Positions 1-14,300 of a stretch of DNA of 64,000 nucleotides are shown here, in pieces. Positions within the stretch are counted from its first letter, which is position 1. Each line of letters opens with the position of its first letter. The notes under the pieces were generated by a model. That model ran no database searches. It saw nothing but the letters and a program-made list of their open reading frames with translations, and was not told the DNA's origin. The stretch spans positions 15,234,769-15,298,768 of the forward strand of contig NC_049982.1 of the NCBI RefSeq assembly GCF_000003815.2, in the 5' to 3' direction. A program made the position numbers and the translations under genes. The DNA is from Branchiostoma floridae. Taxonomy: Eukaryota; Chordata; Leptocardii; Amphioxiformes; Branchiostomatidae.

Positions 1-3000
1 TTTCATTGACATAATTGCTCGACAACTTGCCTTGTTTTGAGTATCCATGAGTTTTTTCAAGCACATCTCACCAAAGTTCCTGCTGTCATACAAGTCCTAC
101 AGACTGTTGAGTGTTGTGATTTGTAGTGTCGGAGTGTTGCTAATGGTAACTATAATGTGTTGTGTCCTCGGTAATTTGTGAACAAGCCAAGAGCTGTTCC
201 ATTTAATGATTTTCTAACCGTTTTTAATGGGGGTATAACAAAATCAAAAAAGAAGAAAAACTAGAATAGAGAGACTAAACGTTTACCAGGCTGAAATGTC
301 ATTAGGTTTGAGTTTAGTTTATTCAGATCCACAACTACCCAGTAGCATGTACACTGCAGCTTAATTCTTCCTGTGGTTCTTATGCATACATGTAACTGGA
401 TTAGGAAATACATGGCATGCAGGAAAATAACATAAATCATACAGAATACATGAATGTATATAAAATTCAAGATGAAAAGATAAAAGCTAGCGTCAATCTT
501 TCAGATGGTATTGTTGCATTTGTCTTGCATTTTGTACTGTTAAACCCGGTAATCCAATCAGAGTCTAAATCTACTTTAATTTGTTTCTGCTACTTGCAAT
601 ACCATGGGGATTTGGATTATGTAAATGAACTGTTTTCACATTTATCTGACATTGTGTCATTTTCACCTAAAAAGCCTCCCCCAGGATTGAACAGCTGTGC
701 TTCCAGCCTTCCATTTGTGTAGGCCTGACTGCACAATATGATCATACATACTCAGTATGGTTACCCTGGCCTTATGTCATTGAAAGATATGCCACTTTTT
801 ATAAAGAAGATTATTTTTAAGAAGAAGACAAAGTCCTTTTTGAAGGGTACCTAAGTCTGCTGTGTTGAATTCTGAAAGTGTAAACAGAAAATGGTTGAAT
901 TTTATCAAAAAGAGGAGCTATATGATATTACTCACCCCAGTAACGATTCTTCCGATCACTGAATCAGTTCTCCATTCTTTCCTCAACAGACCCTACAGCA
1001 GATGATGTAAGTTCCCTCGGATGGTCTGGTCAGAATGGGGTTGTGGTTGTAGCTACAACAAGGGTGGAAGGACAACACCAGCACAAGATCAAGACATACA
1101 GGTTTGTAGTCCTGCTTACTTATTAATCACTAGTGACTTGCTCGGTTTATCTGTCAACATTGGAATTCTCAGATGCACTTGTGTATACAAAGGCATAGCA
1201 ACAACATAATTTTCAAATTCTCATTCGGAGTGTTCAAAATTCATCAATGTGAACCCAAGCTGGCCAGGGCTGTCATCAAGACCTCCAAACACTGTGTGGG
1301 TGGAATGGCGGAGGCCCTATTGGTAACATGATATGGTGTTGAAGATCAACAGATAAACAAGTTCAACTTCAACAAGACAGTGTCACAAGACAGAGGCAAG
1401 ACAAAAATAAGCCAGCCTTATATTGTTATATACTACATTACAGGTTTTAATCTGGGTGCCACTCTGATTCATAGTTACCAGTCACTAACTTGGTTTGTCT
1501 CTCAATCATAAGAATACCCAAATGTACATATGTACATAAACCATGGCAGGAAAACACCATGTTCTAATGTTCAAAACTTTCAGATTTGTGTGTACCAGCA
1601 ACTTTCCACAAAAAGACTTGACATAAGGACAGGGCCTCTTTGGTGGCAAGCCTTGCAAGAAGAAAATAGTGTGTAACTTTTTTGTAATGACTGAAGACAA
1701 TGTCGCCTCAGCCCAACAGCCTCAAAAAACTATGTGCAGCACTGTCCCTTGTCCTCGTCATCAAAATACTTAAAATTTAATACACACATGTATATAAACA
1801 ATGGTGCAACAACAACAACAACATACTATTCAAAACTTTATTTGGAGTGTTCAAAGCTTCGTTCATTTGAACCTGATGTGTGCCATTATTGAAGATGTTC
1901 CAATTCCTGAGCTGGGCTGTCAGCAAGAGCTAAGGTCTCCAAACAATGTGAGTGTGAAATAGTGGGGCCCCTGTTTGTGACACGATATGGTGTGGGGCCA
2001 AGAATGCTTTCAACTTCCTCTCAGTTTAAGAGTTCCTTTCAAGTGATTGAACTTGAAGCAAGAAAGCGGTGTTGTGGCAGTATACATGTACTCAGCTGTG
2101 TACTGGCTCAGCTACATCAGAAATTTGTATCTTATTTCCCAAAAGGTTGTCTTGTGGAAAGTTCTGTAGGGATTTCAAGGCTATTACTAGTACAAGCTCC
2201 TGTGGTGAAGTCATACTTCTTGCCTATCGCCTAAAGTGCAACTAGGTAATAGTAGATACCTCAGATGGCATCTTGTACTGAAGGATACATGCTTGGATGG
2301 TTTTGATACAAGGTGCCCTGCCTTTTCCTGGAGGAAGTTCAAGGTACTTATGTACACAGACTGTTTGGTAGCAGAAATATGTAGGAATGGGAAAGTAGCA
2401 GAATTAGCCAGAATACACTTTGATATACAGTCAATTTAGACATTGACATTCATGTATGTTGGTTAAGGCTTGAAAGTATACCATTGAATGATTGATCCAT
2501 GTGGTTATGTTTTGAAACAAATGTACAGCATGGAATAGTTTGGTAGCTTAGCACAGAAGGATCAGAAAGAAAATGTTTTAACAAACAAAGCAACTTTACA
2601 GTCAGAACGCCAGTCCTGTTTGGTATTTGATACAATCAAATTTTTCTGTTTCTACGTGTTCATTTTCGAAGATCATCATAGTACATGGAAAAAGTACTGC
2701 AGGGATTTAGTATGTGGGCTTTTGTGGTCAAATGTCTTTCATATTTGTCACCAAAGCTTAAATATTTCTTATTTATGTTTGGTCTTAAAGAACCCACAAC
2801 TGTATAAATGCATTATCATCATCACCTATCGACCTTCAGGTCGGGTATGTGTACCCTTTTGTTTGAAACAGTGTACCTGACAAGCCAACAATGTAGTATT
2901 TGGTTTACGTGTTGGCCCAGCAAGGCGGTGCCACCCAGACACATGACTGAATGAAGCCACCTTTGTTTGTGGTACCGGGGCAACCCTGAAAACAAGATAG

Positions 3001-4970
3001 ATAGCTATTGAGTATAGGTGTCTGCTGATATCAGGCAGGTAGGGATTCTATTTATCAATGGTATTATCTCTATCTTTATCCTCATAATAGTCATATGTAA
3101 ACCCATAGCTGTTTTTATTCTGAATCCAGTCTTCAGTGGAGGTTTAGTGTTATGGTTACAAATGCATGTCTTAAGTTGTGGTTGTGTAATCGGAGTAGGG
3201 GTCAAACAGATCTTGTATCTTATAAAAAGGATTCCCTTGGCTATTTTTGGCTACTACATATTAGAATCAATAGATAAAAAAGATAGCATCCAGCTATCAA
3301 AAGTTAAGTCAAAACCAAATCTTGCAGCATTTTTTTTCCACCCCTCAAACTGCCTGTCCACACGTATAGGTGAAATGTAAGAGCAGGCTGCCGAGCCTGT
3401 ACAAATATCCATGAAAGGAAATCATCATGGCACTCACACTTCACTGTTTTCCCCTACCAGTTTGTTTGTCATTTTGAACATGGATTGAATGCCATTTCAG
3501 TTCAAACTAACTTTTCCCCCAAGGCTAATTGCAATATTTTGTGACAAAACAATCTAACAAACAATTAATTCAGTTTTCTATGCATGGCGCAAATAGCTCA
3601 TGCGCGAGGAAGACAAACAATGGGGACATTTGAGCTGTGTCTTATTGTACTGATTGCTGGTACTCTACAGCAAAAAAAGTCTTAAACCCAGTGTTGAACT
3701 AACTCATACTTGTCCCTGACATTTGGCATTTGGCTTGTCTGTTTGACAAATTTTCCCATAACTTCAACTTTTCTTATATTATCCAACACAAAGGAATGAC
3801 GTGCCATGTTTGCGACCATCTCCATTTCTAGTCTTTGACCCACTTTCATGGTGGAAAATGTGGTGAGTCATTCCCTTGTCATGGGTAACAGTAAAAGTCT
3901 GTATGTAACTAACATGTACAGGTGAGATTTCCCTCAAACATTTTCCTGTGTGTATGTTCTGTAAAAGTGTCCTACCCAGATTTTGTGGGTTTAGGTGGAA
4001 AATTGACCTGTAAGCCCTCCCAGCCACTGCTGAATGCTGGACTGAATTGGCTATGAGTTTATGTATGTGTGCGATGCTACAGCACTGCGCTGTTAGAGGT
4101 CTAGAGGTCAATTTCATTAATGCCATGTAAAATCATTATGAATATGAATCTGCAATAGACTCCTCAAGCTGTCTGATAGGAAATAATTGTGATAATGTGA
4201 TAAACAACAGTTCAAATGTGGAAAAACAGCTGCAGCAATTTGGAATCTTCAGAAAAGTTACATTTTTTCTGAAAGTAGTCATGTTAAGATTATTAGTCAG
4301 TTCACTACTTACAAACTAGGTTGGTTTTATGAATCAATTGTATCAATTAAGGCTTTCCTGTAGTATGGCCCAAATGCCCCTGGGGCCTGCAGCTAGATAT
4401 GGGTTTTATGCCTTAAGTCTGTCTTGCCTGTAGGGCTTAAATGAAAATGTACATGCATGTCATTAATAATCTGGTAGGGCTCCCTCCATATATTGGCATA
4501 CCTGTGCTGGGAGAGGTACATGTACATTGTACAATGTTAAGTGCACCAGACAAATTGTACTTGTACCACTCTGCCAGAAAAGGAGAATTGAAAAAAAATA
4601 TGAATCAAACAATTTAGCAGGTTGTAACAACAATTACTGCAGTAAACAAAAATCTGCAATACATTATACACTCGTATACTCAGTATGGGGCTTGTGCAGC
4701 TTAGGTGCCATAGGATGATTTACATCATTCACCTGGACGAGAGACCTTGTGCATCCCTTTCTTGTTCAACCAATGAACACAGTTTTTCGGGTATGGGGAT
4801 TTACATGGTTAAGGACCCCAAAGTGAGGTGGTTCGACGACTCAAAACCTATAGTAGGGTGCAGATACAATTCACAAGAATTTAGTATGTTGAAGTTGAGG
4901 GTACAAGCTACAAAATATCTGAAGATGAGCATAGATTTGCCGGCTCGTTTTTCTATAACAGACACTTTGA
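1..4970. other. Gene-poor flank upstream of the flippase
   Basis: I find no exon series with coherent protein similarity on either strand. Open frames here are at most about 120 codons, lack recognisable domains and do not join into a gene through plausible splice sites. The base composition is AT-rich and resembles the introns further on. It could hold the 3' UTR of a gene lying to the left, distal regulatory DNA, or non-coding exons; none of these can be told apart from sequence alone. The one internal structure I noticed is an imperfect direct repeat, listed separately. Confidence 0.5.
1209..1997. repeat. Imperfect direct repeat pair (about 1209-1345 and 1825-1997)
   Basis: Two stretches about 620 bp apart share an ordered set of words: GGAGTGTTCAAA, then GGGCTGTCA, then TCTCCAAACA or CCTCCAAACA, then GATATGGTGT. 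The second copy carries small insertions. No coding potential is evident. It is an old local duplication or two copies of an interspersed repeat. Confidence 0.5.
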
Positions 4971-4974
4971 TTTA

Positions 4975-5230
4975 ACCCCCAGCGGAGGTCATGGAACTGC
5001 AGGCGGCGAACAGGAAGTGCCGGTAACATATCAAGGCGCAAATTCCCGCCGGCCGAAAAAGCGACGTAATCCAACTTATACAGTATGAACACCGATGTAT
5101 TCCTCTACTATTCACCATAGATTCCACCTCGCTGTCGATCGTGCACGGAAGAATAAATACGGCCTTTGCAAGTACCGCGATGCACTATTTTAACCCGAAC
5201 TACTTTTGGGGACGGGGGTCGCGGATAAAT
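4975..5230 (+). promoter_or_regulatory. CpG-rich candidate promoter/5' UTR of the ATP10-like gene
   Basis: A local cluster of CpG dinucleotides and GC-rich sequence stands out against the AT-rich surroundings and ends about 150 bp before the first coding exon. It contains CAGGAAGTGCCGG (5011-5023), which fits an ETS-family site, and CGACGTAA near 5062, which resembles a CREB/ATF half site. A possible acceptor near 5330 (ATCCATCCAG) would allow a non-coding first exon here to splice to the coding exon at 5379. The role is inferred from composition and position. Confidence 0.45.
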
Positions 5231-5378
5231 ACTGTGTTATGAGACCTTAAGGGGGGGGGATAGGTGTATAACCTGACAGTACATATTAACAAAAACCAGC
5301 TAACACTAAAACTTTTTTTGATCCATCCAGCAGAGTACTTCATGCATGATGATTAAGTGACAGGCAGCTCACAGTGCA

Positions 5379-8300
5379 ATGGGACAGATCATGGGAAACA
5401 AGAATGGAGGTTACAGCCATGCCGACAATGGAAAACGAATCGTCACTCCAAATCTCGGAACACCGGAGACAGATGACAGGTCAGTGCAACAACAGATTTA
5501 TATGATATAGGAAATGTCCTTGTGACACTTGCATGAATAATATCTTGCGGATCGATGTTCTGAAATAAGGTCAGACTCAGAGTGATAATCCTCAAACAGG
5601 TAGTTTCTTTCTCCCTGTGACCGTAGAAAAGGTTTATAAAAAATGTAGATAGGATTTGAGAAAGATGAAAAAACTTCGTAACCCAACATAAACTCACATT
5701 ATAGATTCTCTTTACAAAATCTGGACACTAGTTTTTAAAAGTGGATCTACTGACCCTTGTCTGATGACATAAAATGAACCAATGTTGCATGTTCTTGTAA
5801 AATAAAATTCTGCACTGGTGCATTTACTTACTTACAATCAATATTATGTTTTATGAATGAGCAACATTATACAGTAAACTGTAAAAAATTGACTTTATGG
5901 ATGACTTGGTGAATGCTTTGATTGTACTATCATTTTAGCAGCAATCAGTTTATCAGTGCAGATACAGCTGTAAGGTTTCTGAATATGTCTTGACTGTCTT
6001 GCAGCATGTAGCTGAAGTTTTTCGTGCCTTTTTTTCTCAGTACACTTGCATGCATGCAACGATATTCATCCAATGACTGCTTGAAATGAAGCAATGTACT
6101 GAAGTGTGAATATTAAATCCCCCTGACAGATTTGATATTCATCGCATCAGATAGGTTTCCATAACATCCAGGTCACACGGAAATAAAGACTAAGATCAAT
6201 ACAGCACCATGCATATTTCATGAGGTGGCATTTCATTCCTTTCTGCGTAAATGACTTTGACAAGTGGCACACAGTGCTCCTGAAGAGCTGGTTTGTACAA
6301 CAGGAACACAAGAAACACTGTTATGGTTACAGTTAGAACAATGAAGGTCAAGCCTCATAATTCTTACTAAAATGCTATGTTACCGTAATTGTTCCCTGTT
6401 GTTGTTAAAAATGCTAGGTTATGTTCCCTTTGTAATATGTAAATTATTATATAAGGAATGCTTTTACTTTAGGTCATAGAACTATGTTCTTTTCAAAATC
6501 AATTACATGCATTCACTTGTCACAATGGGATTAGTATCAACAACATGTATAACAAACATGAAGCATTTAAGATGCAATTGATTATTTTATGTTTTGTTTA
6601 CTGTTATAACATGATGCCTCCCATCTCTATCCCAGGGCTAACTACCCTCACTATGCCGGGAACAAGATCCAGACCACTAAGTACACCATCCTCTCCTTCC
6701 TGCCCAAGAACCTGTTTGAACAGTTCCACCGTCTGGCCAATGTGTATTTTCTCTTCATTGTCATCCTCAACTTTGTACCTCAGGTCAGTACAGGAATAAT
6801 ATATCAATTTTTAACTACCACACATACACATGGTTCATTTCATGCATATCTAACCTAAGGTGTTTCTCATTTTAGGAATGTATGACATTACTTATAGGGC
6901 CTAGGGATGCAAGACTTAACTGTTAACAACAACAACAACAAAAATTCACGGGTCTTAGTGGCAAGTGTGCATATTATGAAACACTGGCAACACAAAATCC
7001 GTAGTGTTTTGGGCACCTTTAGGCAGATTAGCCGTGAGGCTCAGTGGCCCACTGTCATGGGGGCAGGGGCATGGTGAGTATCCTACTCAGGACCTACTGA
7101 TTCTGATTCCAACGCTCAAGCCATTGCGCCACAAAGACACCCCTTAACAAACAACAATGTACCTTTATTATAGTTTTATAGTGACATTTTCCCCCCATTT
7201 TGGTCCCTTTTTTCATTGATATTGATCTATGTTAAATTCTGTGGTTTTTTCAGTTGTTAACTTGAGTGTAACTATTTTTCTCTCCCTAGGTACAAGCATT
7301 TGGAGCAGAGATCGCCATGTTGCCTGTCATCTTTGTCCTTCTCGTCACGGCCATTAAGGATCTCTATGAAGATTACAGACGCTATCGGATGGACAAAGAG
7401 GTCAACAACAGGATTTGCAGAGTCTTTAGCAGGTGTGTACATTGTATGCCACAACTCACGGGAATAACAATAACAATAATGCCACCTACAAAAGTGCTCA
7501 AAGATCACAAACCTACACCCACACAGCATTTTGTCATGGAAATAACAACAAAACAACAATAATGCTACATACAAAAGTGCTTAAAGATTGCAAACCTACA
7601 CCTATGCACCATTTTGTATAAAGGATTGACATACAGATATTATTACAAAGAATGATGCCTTTGTCTTTCCTCAGAGCGGACAGACAGTACAAGGGCTGTA
7701 TGTGGGAGGAAGTCAGGGTGGGTGATGTCGTCCATGTGGGCTGCAATGAGATGATCCCAGCTGACCTGGTCCTTCTGAAGAGCAGTGACAAGACAGGTAG
7801 GACTGTGTGATGTCACAGGTAGGGCTGGCAGGTATATAGTGAGCAATACAATTATGTACACCCATGGCAAGCCCATTATGTAGATGCTTTCCAAAGGTGG
7901 CAAAACTGTCATGATGTTTCAAAAGTGGAAGTACAGTTACTGAACAGTAGTGTAAGGAGGTGTAGGATTTAGAAATGTCTGATAGAAACAGGTGATAACA
8001 TGGATCAAGACAGTAATACTACACTGGCACTGATGGGTAAAATGAAAGAGTGTAGTACAGACATTAGAAACTTTTCTAAGGGCTACATATTAGCTCACTG
8101 TATCCTATCTACTGTGGATAGTTTGTAGTCGTTAGTAATAGATGTATGTGTACATGTTATTTGCAGTACAGTATTTGTGTTATGTATGTAGATGTTAAGC
8201 ATGTAAATGTTAAGCATGTAAACATTTACCTGTCTAGAATGGTTTGTATAGGTTGACAGAGTTCAGAAACAACATGATGGCTGCTCTAGCCTTGCGGAAT

Positions 8301-11300
8301 TGTAGTGTGTTAATTCCTGTCCCACCATTGCCCAGGTGTGTGCCATTTAGAGACAGCTAACCTGGATGGAGAGACCAACCTGAAGACCAGGGAAACAGCA
8401 CTCAGTCAGCAGGTATGTCGTCGTGCTGCATATGCATACCTCATCCACATGATGTCATCCACATGATTTTGTCTGCCTTGAGACATTGATTTTGGCCTGT
8501 TTCCCAGGAGGATCACCATTCCTTCACACAATACTGATTGGCAACAGTAATGTCTGGCCATTGTAGTATAATCTCAACTCTCATAGTTCCATGTCTTTAA
8601 GTAAGACTTAGGAAAGATGGGGTACCCAAAGACCACCAGATTTAAAAAACATGTTGTATACCTAAATTGTACATACCTAAGGGATTACTGATGCTTCATT
8701 AGATGCTTTGAATTTACAATTTTTATTGTGGCACCCTAAGGTACCCAGCAGAAGTATGATATTTTTAACATTAACAATCATTAAACAACAATGTCTTGCC
8801 TTTCCAGGAGGCGCCATCGTGGGATGAGGAGGGGGTGAATTTCTGGATCGAGTGTGGAAGGCCGAGCAGTGATGTGTACAAGTTTAACGGCAGGATGTGA
8901 GTGACTCCCTTATATTTTTAACCCCTTGGCCAAGTTTTATGTCAGTTTGATTATCTAGAGTAAAAGAAGCATATAAAATAGTGTAGAAGAAAGAAGCTTG
9001 GAAATATTCCTGGAATCCTTATGATAAACTTTGATGCAAATCTGGATACCTCCTAAAACTATGTCACGTCCTTCTCTGGACAGAACTTGGTTGAAAGAGT
9101 ATCCCTTTTGTTGCAACTTGACAGAATGCATGAATTTGACAGGCCCCAATAAGCAGCATGTATGATTTAGTGTATGTGTTTAACATATGAACATTTATGT
9201 ATTATTTACCTGTAGTACATCAAACAAACAACTTACCTACATTTTCAGAAAATATAATAAGACGATGCTTCCATTGTCCAAGGCCCAACTGCTCCAACGA
9301 GGCTGTGTTTTGAGGAACACTGACTTTATTGAAGGAATAGTGGTGTATGCTGGTATGTCATTACTGATTAACTTTAACACCATGTTTGGAGATTTCTTGC
9401 TTTGAAAACCCTCAATGATGAGGGAACATAAAGCCTCTTTAAGAAGCTTTGAAATAAAGCCTCTTTGAGAAGCTTTGAAACTTTCATATTTCTTGAGAAT
9501 CATTGGTTTGGATCCTCCATCAGAGATAACTTCAGCCAGTTTTTCAGTGTCAACATTCAATGTTTTCACAACAAACCTGACTGACTGTGATGCTTCTCTC
9601 CCACTAATCAAGGCCCTGACACCAAGGCTATGCTCAACAACAGTGGCCCACGGTACAAGCGGAGTAAGCTGGAACGTCAAATGAACATTGATGTTGCATT
9701 CTGTGCTGTCATCCTGGTCATCATGTGTGTGGTAGGGGCAATTGGTAGGTGTTTTCCACAAGTTTTGGAAAGTACATAATACTGCAAGAAGGAGACTGCA
9801 CTGTGCATTAGTTGATTATAGATTTTCAGTGTTTAACGAAACTATGCTGTATTGGCAGAGATGTGTGCTCTCCAGCTTCTGTCTAGTTATAATTTGTTTT
9901 ATTTCTGTCCGTGTACATGTAATACATTATCATAGGGAAACTACCATTATAACAGAAAACATTTTAAAAAGTGTTGCTCTTCCTGTTCCCAGGCAATGGT
10001 CTGTGGATCAACTGGTATCCTGAGGACAGTGTCCAGCTCTTCGTCCTCCCCATCGAGGGGCAGCAGGAGGGGCTGGACCCAGCGCTGGACGGCTTCATCC
10101 GCTTCTGGATGTACATGATCATCTTCCAGGTCAGACAGGACTGCGGACACACTCTATACTCCTCTAGCACAATCCTTGCAATTGGCTGACCCTAGAAACT
10201 CCTCAAAAATCAAGGCCAAGATAGTATTTAATGAACCCAGTTACATTTGAGACCACTCAAACTATTATTTGTAATATCTGAGCATGCTTTCATTTTGGAC
10301 ACTCATATTCTAATTCTAAGATTGTAAACTGTGATTTGTTTTTCTTCCTTTTATAGGTGATCATCCCACTGTCCTTGTACTTTTCCATTGAGTTGATCAA
10401 GATGGGGCAGGTGTATTTTATTCACCAGGACATACACTTGTATGAGCACTCCTCAGGTCAGTATATTACTGAGGGCCAGGGGGGATTGTGAGGGAAGTGT
10501 GTAGAAATAAGAACCAAAATTAGGATCAACCTAAAAGTGGACTTAAAAAATGCAAACAACAGATGAAAAGTGTTCAAATACAGTAAAAGTGAGCAGGCAA
10601 TGTGACACGCACAATCTACCCCAGTCTGTCCTTTGGGTACACAGGGTTTTGCCAATCCTTAATTATTTTCAAATGCGAACATGCTGGACCTTTTTTTGTA
10701 AAACTGACATGAATGACCAAGGATGTATAGTGACAGATCTCACTTAATCTTACCTTGCCATAACAAATAGAGAACGAATGATTAAAAAAAACAAATAAAG
10801 AGGATTTGCATTGTAAATGTTGGAAATCAGCCAAATGTGGTATACTTTGTAGTATTAGGGTTACATTTGACATTTGTTAGAAAGCAGTGTAGCTTGCCTT
10901 AGCTTATGAAGCCTGTACTCCTGCCCCTCAGACACATCTCTGCAGTGCCGTGCCCTGAACATCACGGAGGACCTGGGGCAGATCCAGTACGTGTTCTCAG
11001 ACAAGACGGGCACACTGACAGAGAACATGATGGTTTTCCGTAGGTGCACTGTCGGTGGGAAAGATTACGCTCACACCATCAAAGGTCAGTAGACTTGGGA
11101 CAAAGAAGGGTGGTCTATGTTAGTATCTGTTTTAGTCAACAAGCATAACATGCCAGAATATAACAAAAGTTGTTTTTTGCATTAAGTGAGTTGTCACAAC
11201 GTTACATTTAACTCTAAATTTTTTTAACTTTAGAATTGTTTAGATTTTAGATGATCCCTCCCAGTGTTTAATGATACCTGTAAAAAGTTCCTCTCTCATC

Positions 11301-14300
11301 ATCATCAATCATATCCTCTTTCAGTGAGGAAACGTTTACGTAGCTCAGCCTCAAGTACAGTTTTTCATTCACCCTTTCCATCAGGTCCTTTCAAAACAGG
11401 TTTGTCTTACTTTCCATGAGTTGCTTTAAGGTGGCACAGAGCGGCAAGGATGATCATTTATCACTGGCCATTTATGGAAAGGAGGAAGGCTTCTGCTCTG
11501 CTCTGCTGTACTTCAGGCTCAAATCTGTAAACTCAGCATATGAAGGCTAAAGTGACCATGTGAGGGCTAACTTGAAATGCTCTTTATGTTCCAGATGAGA
11601 TGAAGGGTGAGGAGGCACTCCGTAAAAGTGTTGTCCACATCCCTGGACAGACAACCCAGGCCTTCTTCATGGTACTGAGGACTTCTTGTTTATATTTGCA
11701 ACATGCAAAATACATGTACTTAGAATCATTCCAGTCAAGAAGATGTCATACTGCTCATGTCTGATGATTATGAAGATGTAGTAAGGATTAGACCAGGAAA
11801 GGTCATTGTGTGATAGGAAGAAATGAACTGTTACAAGATGGAAGTACAAAAAAAGGTTTGGACCCAAACTGCAGAAACACTATACTCTAAAAAAGTTTTG
11901 GATTTTGAACTGATTTTTTCTCAAATAAGCCTTGTACAAAGGACGACATGACTTATTTTTGGATTATATCCTAAAATTTTTAAAGGATCTGTCACCAACG
12001 ATAGATTGGGCTGATTTCAACATTAAGCTCCTTTGACAATGTTTGTCCTTTTACAGCAATGTCACTTTTTAACATTCTGTGTTTATTCTAGGACCACCCT
12101 ATGCTTCCTGAGCCAAATCCTATTCTACAAGAAGGTTGTTGAGTCTGTATACACTGAAGAGCCTCCTAGTGGAGAGCCAGGCAACTACAGTGAACTGGAA
12201 GAGTTTTTCATGGTGCTCTGTGTCTGCAATACTGTCATGGTCACTACAGGGCATCATGATCCACAGGTGAGCTCTGCGAGATATGGAATGGTTTGAATCG
12301 TGATAATGTGTGTAGTAGGTTTTCATCAAATGATTACACGTAGAGTGGAAGTAGAAACATGAGAGGATAGGCTCATAAATAAAAATGAAAGTCTTTTGTG
12401 AACTGTTACAGAAAGGAGAAGTGAAATTTTGTTTACTAGCTTATTTATTTATTTTTATTTATTGGCAAATGTTACAATACAATGACTTTCAGGCAGCATA
12501 GCTGATTTCGGAAACTTAACAATCATAGCCATGAATACAACAGACCAAATGATAAATTACCCATAATTAGTTTCTAGTAAAGTGTAGCTAGTTTGTAACA
12601 AAATATGCTAGTGTCTGCAAGCAATTTTCATTTTCCCTGTACTCCTGTAACCAATTACATGTATATCCCACTGTAGGACTCCAGTGGCCAGCCCCCCATA
12701 GGTGCAACCAGTGGTGCCAGATGGGATGTTTCTGGAGATAACATTGCTTTTGAACCTGAGACAGACAGCACTGATGACATATCCCAGACCACGCCCATTC
12801 AGTACGAGTCTGAGAGTCCAGACGAGGCTGCCTTGGTGTACGCTGCTGCGGCATATGGCTACACCTTACTAGAGCGTACTCCGCGGAGCGTGAGGGTCCG
12901 TAAACCGGACCAAAGCGAGATCACTCTCGCAATCCTGAACATCCTCCATTTTGACTCCACGAGGAAGCGTATGTCCGTGGTTGTGAGGTATCCTGAGAAG
13001 GGTGAGATAGTGCTGTACTGCAAGGGAGCGGATGAAGCTATATTCAGCCAGCTGGATGCAAATGCTGACGGTAGGTTTTCCAAGGCTAACATCATAATGT
13101 CATTTAGCATCTTTTACTTTCCTTAGGAATATATTGGACATTCAATTTGCAATGTAGCTTCGTGCCATTATCTTCACTTTTATGTGGTAATGCATTAGGC
13201 TTAAAAAATTTGTAAACGGGCATGATAACACATACTGCATTTTGCCACCAACTGTTTTGTATAGTCTTAAACATCTTAATTTCTATATACAGGGCAGCAG
13301 GAGAAACAAGTTACTGTGGAGGGGAATTTGCTGGACTACTCTCAGGAAGGACTCAGGACTCTCTGTATGGCCAGGAAGGTATGTTTTCTAGAGGAGTGCA
13401 ATATTTTTTCTTTATTCATGAATTTTCTTGCCAAATGCAAATTGGAGAACCCTACAGCTTAAAAACTGATAATCAATATTGTATGAAATGGCTCCTCACT
13501 CCTACGTCTGAGCCAAATACAAGCATTGTTCATAAAACTAATGAATAGTTCATACACTACTAACTGTTTTAATGATAACAAGTTTAAATTTACAATAGCT
13601 AGTAGGATAGAACAGACGTTTTGCTTTTACACTAAAAACACTGACATGTCATTTTTGGCAGGTTATGACTGAGGCAGAGTATCTGACTTGGCAAACAGAG
13701 TACACCAAAGCTGCACAGCATTTGGAGGCACGGGATGAGATGGTTTACATGTGTGCATGCAAGCTGGAGCAAGGTCTCACGCTGCTTGGTGCCACAGGTA
13801 GTCATTTTTCCTTATTTACAATAGGACTTTGAGAGACAATATAATAACCAGTGAGAGGGAGTCCTTCTCAAGCTCCTCTTTGTGTTGCTATATTCAGTTC
13901 AAATGATTTAGAGCACCTCAGAAGATATACATTGTATATCCATACATTACATTTTAATTTTTACATTTCTGCCAGGAAGCAGACCTTTGGATTTATAGTT
14001 GATGATAAAAGGTAGAACTTTCAAGCCATGTGGCTGTGAGAAGCATGTGTATTGTGGTAGGACAGGAAGGATTTTGCTTGAAGGTTCTTGTGCATGTACA
14101 GTTAAGATGTACAGTGTAAATCCCTTCAAAATGAATTTGTATCATCTGTGCCCAAACATGAATACTTACAGTCAAACCTGCCCGAGCGACCACCTCTTCT
14201 CAGCGACCACCTGGCCATTTCGACCGCTTTTTCTCGGTCCCGATTTTTTTTCCCATTGACGTAAGCATTAAGCGACCTTTTCTCAATGACCACCTGGCCA

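Noticed and set aside
417-722. 101-codon plus-strand open frame near the left edge
   Set aside because: No similarity, no splice context and ordinary AT-rich composition.
2780-2990. TCATCATCACCTATCGACCTTCAGGT-type region, possibly the 3' tail of a LINE (antisense)
   Set aside because: It resembles the tail of the 30.5 kb LINE only in a few words and has no C-terminal frame, so I did not call it.
12033-12091. Upstream extension of the flippase exon 13 open frame
   Set aside because: The frame is open by chance through the intron; it contains the polypyrimidine tract and AG of an acceptor and has no family similarity.
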